DNA of 64,000 nucleotides from an uncultured Saprospiraceae bacterium (GTDB lineage: Bacteria; Bacteroidota; Bacteroidia; Chitinophagales; Saprospiraceae), in contig CALJPQ010000009.1 of NCBI GenBank assembly GCA_937980645.1, forward strand, positions 304,018-368,017, given 5' to 3'. The notes below the pieces were generated by a model that saw only the letters and a list, made by a program, of their open reading frames with translations, was not told the origin of the DNA and made no database searches. Each line of letters begins with the position of its first letter. Positions within the stretch are counted from its first letter, which is position 1. This document shows, one piece after another, positions 61,723 through 64,000 of this stretch. Both the position numbers and the translations under genes were made by a program.

Positions 61723-64000
61723 TTACGGTATCAGGAGGCGCCCTTGCACCGTTCCTGCGTTGGTCGTCAGGCGATACAGATAAACGCCCGTTGGCAAGGC
61801 GGGCAAGGCAATTTGCTGAGCCGTCTGGCCAGCGGGCCACTGGCTCTGGGCGAGTGTACGGACGAAGCGCCCGTCTGGTGTAAAGAGCTCGAGGCGGGCG
61901 TCCAGCAACCGGTCGGTGCGCAGCTCGAGCCATACGTACTCGCGGGCCGGATTAGGGAAAACACGCGCAGACACCTGCTCGGGCAACAGCGTTACGCTAG
62001 AAGACGGATGGTAATACAGCGGCGACTCCCACAGCCCGCGCCCGTAAGTGCCGGCGAAGATGGTTCCGGAAATGTAGTTGATTTCCAGTTCATAGACCCG
62101 CACGATGGGCAGGCCTTTGAAGAAACCAATCCATTTGCCGTTCAGGTCGTCGTTGGTGTAGGAGACGAAGCCGAAGCCCCCCACATAGATGCCGTTTTTG
62201 CCGGTGTCTTCCCACGCGGCGCAGTATTTCGTGCCGCCAGGCAGACCGGCGCTGATGTTCGTCCAGGTGGCGCCAGCGTCGGTGGAGTGGAATACACCAT
62301 TAGACACTACGATGAGCAGGCGTTCCGGCTGCTGAGGATGTATGGCAATGAAGCTGACGTTATTTGTCCAGGGGCGCGTGGTGATTTCCGCCCAGGAGGC
62401 GCCACCATCGGCGGTGGTGAACAGGCGTGCTCCGCGGGCGGCATACAGGCGCTGGTTATCGGAGGGCGCTATTTTGAGGTGGTTGAAGTTACCGTCGTCG
62501 AAGTTGGAGATTTTCACCCAGTTGCCGCCTCCGGTGGTGTTTCGCCAGATGTCGGCAAAGGCGACGTAAATGGTTGTGGGTATCTGAGGGTCTTGCTCGA
62601 AGGGCGTTACCCAGGCGCCGTCGCCTACGCCAGGTGGTTTGGAGATGCCGGAGTACGAGTTGCCCTGGTTGGTCGAGCGGTACATGGAGCCGTATTGCGA
62701 GGTGCCGTACAGCACGCGGTCGTTGCTCCAGTCCACAAAGGTTTCCATGCCGTCGGCGCCCAGCCAGTCGAACCAGCGGCGGTCGGTGCCGCGCAGGACG
62801 CTGGTACCGTTGTCCTGCGAGCCACCCGTAACGACGTTTGGGTTGGTTTTGGAAACGCCTATCTTATAAAATTCGCGGATGCCTAAGCCGTCAGTGCGGT
62901 TGATGAAAGTTTCGCCGCCGTCGTCGCTGATGAAAAAGCCGCCATCGGTACCCACATACAGGCGGCTGCCGACGAACTTGAGGATGTCCACGTCAGCATG
63001 GACGTAGCCCACGCCCAAAGCGGCTGCCGTGCCGGGCACCCAGTGGGAGGTGAGGTAAAAGGACTGCCCGCCGTCTATGGATTTCCAGGTATGGATGCCG
63101 GCAATGTGCACCTCATCGGCATCGAACGGGTGAGCGGCCACATCCATATCGCGCGGTGCCTGGCCTTTGTCGTCGCTGCCGGTAGGGCTATAGCCAAAGT
63201 AGTTGATGGTCGCTCCGTCCACGAGCTTCTCGAAGGTGTTACCGCTGTTATTGGAGCGGTAAAAAGCGCCGAAGACCTTTCCCTTTGACTCTAAAACATA
63301 GAGCAACTCGGGTTTGGCCGGCGTTACAGCCATCATTTTATACGCAGTATTGGAGGTGCTAAAGCCGCTGAGTTCCTGGAAAGAGGCCCCACCATCGGTA
63401 GAGCGAAAGACGCGCGTGCCTGAAAAATAAATGACGCTTGGGTCGTTGGGCTTAAACTCCACATCGTAGCCTGGCGTATTGCTGCCGCTGACGCCGGGCA
63501 CGGCTACCCAGGTGCTGCCGCCATTGGTGGAGCGAAAAAGCCCGTTCGACTCCGACACGGCATACACTACATTAGGGTCGGTCGGGTGATGCTGAATGCG
63601 GCTCACGCGCCCATTGCCACTGACGTTGCCGGTGGCCGTCCACGTCTGGCCGCCGTCGGTGGAGCGGAAAATGCGCCCGCTCGTGCTGCCCCACAGGTAG
63701 TCGTTGCTGTTCCAAGGCGATATTTCCAGGGCATATACATCCACAGTGGAAAAGTTGTCGGTCAGCGGCGCCCACGTCAGGCCGCCATCCAGTGTTTTCC
63801 AAACGCCGCCTGTAGGACTGCCCACAATGATGTGGTCGGTGTTTTGCAGATCAATGCCGATAGACGTTACGCGACCGACGCCAGGGTTCCAGCTCGTGGT
63901 GGCATTCCAATAAGTAGGCCCCAGAAACTTCCAGTCGCCGCCAAAATTACCGGACTCTTTTTGCTCGGCTTCGGCGGCTTTCCGAAAGGCCCGCGCCTGC
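61723..64000 (-). CDS. BNR/VPS10-like beta-propeller protein with T9SS type A tail, 5' end cut by window
   Basis: The frame is open from the right edge to the TAA at 61723-61725 (758 codons visible plus a partial one). The start lies outside. The protein has repeated propeller motifs of the sialidase/sortilin type: VWKTLDGGLTWAP, FRSTDGGQTWTATG, FRSTNGGSTWVAV and later HSTDAGATWTNIS. The C-terminus is a T9SS type A sorting domain (VFPNPAREYVWLELR ... LPTGVYLYRL). Such proteins are often annotated as glycosyl hydrolase-like BNR proteins or photosystem II stability factor-like; no catalytic sialidase residues are recognisable here. It is probably a secreted binding or scaffold protein. Confidence 0.85.
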   Translation of the reverse strand, partial: QARAFRKAAEAEQKESGNFGGDWKFLGPTYWNATTSWNPGVGRVTSIGIDLQNTDHIIVGSPTGGVWKTLDGGLTWAPLTDNFSTVDVYALEISPWNSNDYLWGSTSGRIFRSTDGGQTWTATGNVSGNGRVSRIQHHPTDPNVVYAVSESNGLFRSTNGGSTWVAVPGVSGSNTPGYDVEFKPNDPSVIYFSGTRVFRSTDGGASFQELSGFSTSNTAYKMMAVTPAKPELLYVLESKGKVFGAFYRSNNSGNTFEKLVDGATINYFGYSPTGSDDKGQAPRDMDVAAHPFDADEVHIAGIHTWKSIDGGQSFYLTSHWVPGTAAALGVGYVHADVDILKFVGSRLYVGTDGGFFISDDGGETFINRTDGLGIREFYKIGVSKTNPNVVTGGSQDNGTSVLRGTDRRWFDWLGADGMETFVDWSNDRVLYGTSQYGSMYRSTNQGNSYSGISKPPGVGDGAWVTPFEQDPQIPTTIYVAFADIWRNTTGGGNWVKISNFDDGNFNHLKIAPSDNQRLYAARGARLFTTADGGASWAEITTRPWTNNVSFIAIHPQQPERLLIVVSNGVFHSTDAGATWTNISAGLPGGTKYCAAWEDTGKNGIYVGGFGFVSYTNDDLNGKWIGFFKGLPIVRVYELEINYISGTIFAGTYGRGLWESPLYYHPSSSVTLLPEQVSARVFPNPAREYVWLELRTDRLLDARLELFTPDGRFVRTLAQSQWPAGQTAQQIALPALPTGVYLYRLTTNAGTVQGRLLIP

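Overview
The window comes from a GC-rich member of the Bacteroidota. The evidence is Bacteroidota-type promoters (TTTG about 17-20 bp upstream of TAnnTTTG), several proteins with type IX secretion (T9SS) sorting domains, SprB-type adhesin repeats, Bacteroidota-restricted families (DUF4920, DUF3078, DUF3109, DUF2490, DUF5916) and weak Shine-Dalgarno use. The mix of large SprB-repeat proteins and 'choice-of-anchor' domains suggests a Saprospiria-like gliding or surface-attached heterotroph, but the lineage is an inference. No rRNA, tRNA, CRISPR array, insertion sequence or prophage was recognised.

Layout. 1-4.9 kb: a secreted MORN-repeat caspase-like protease (cut by the left edge), a DUF4920 lipoprotein, a membrane-bound class III adenylate cyclase and a DUF1015 protein. 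5-7 kb: lipoyl synthase and a TIGR01777 epimerase, then a gene-poor stretch holding what looks like a complete small transcription unit (promoter, 5' hairpin, 29-codon hydrophobic ORF, terminator). 7.6-9.8 kb: an ExbB-ExbD-TonB operon that would energise outer-membrane receptors such as the one at 44-47 kb. 9.9-16.5 kb: a minus-strand block with an EamA transporter, RlmD, a 78-aa protein and a probable five-gene operon (ECF sigma, small protein, MscS channel, DUF3078, low-molecular-weight phosphatase). 16.7-18.7 kb: isoaspartyl repair methyltransferase overlapping a secreted amidohydrolase. 19-25 kb: thymidylate synthase with a GCS2-CBS fusion, a DinB-like protein with a basic repeat tail and an outer-membrane protein, separated by intergenic regions rich in dispersed repeats.

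25-33 kb: a DUF5916 protein and two related T9SS cargo proteins sharing a choice-of-anchor V-like domain with a CxxCH motif. 33-37 kb: FabG, DUF3109, gamma-carbonic anhydrase-like PaaY and ProS. 37-44 kb: a Trp/Tyr-rich secreted protein, a FadL-like porin, an M43-type metalloprotease, a polysaccharide flippase and a dienelactone hydrolase lipoprotein. 44-51 kb: a TonB-dependent receptor, DUF2490, cytochrome bd (CydAB) and two rhodaneses, with a CRP-consensus palindrome upstream. 51-64 kb: a 1817-aa T9SS type B adhesin, a 1200-aa protein with a degenerate peptidase-MA-like domain, beta-propeller and Omp85-like barrel, an Rpn-family nuclease, and a BNR/VPS10-like propeller protein with a T9SS type A tail cut by the right edge.

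The most notable points are the 7.17-7.44 kb transcript, the MORN-caspase, the pseudo-peptidase/propeller/barrel protein, the GCS2-CBS fusion, the DinB protein with histone-like repeats, the CRP-like operator on a rhodanese-cydAB operon in a window that also encodes an adenylate cyclase, and a family of composite intergenic repeats.
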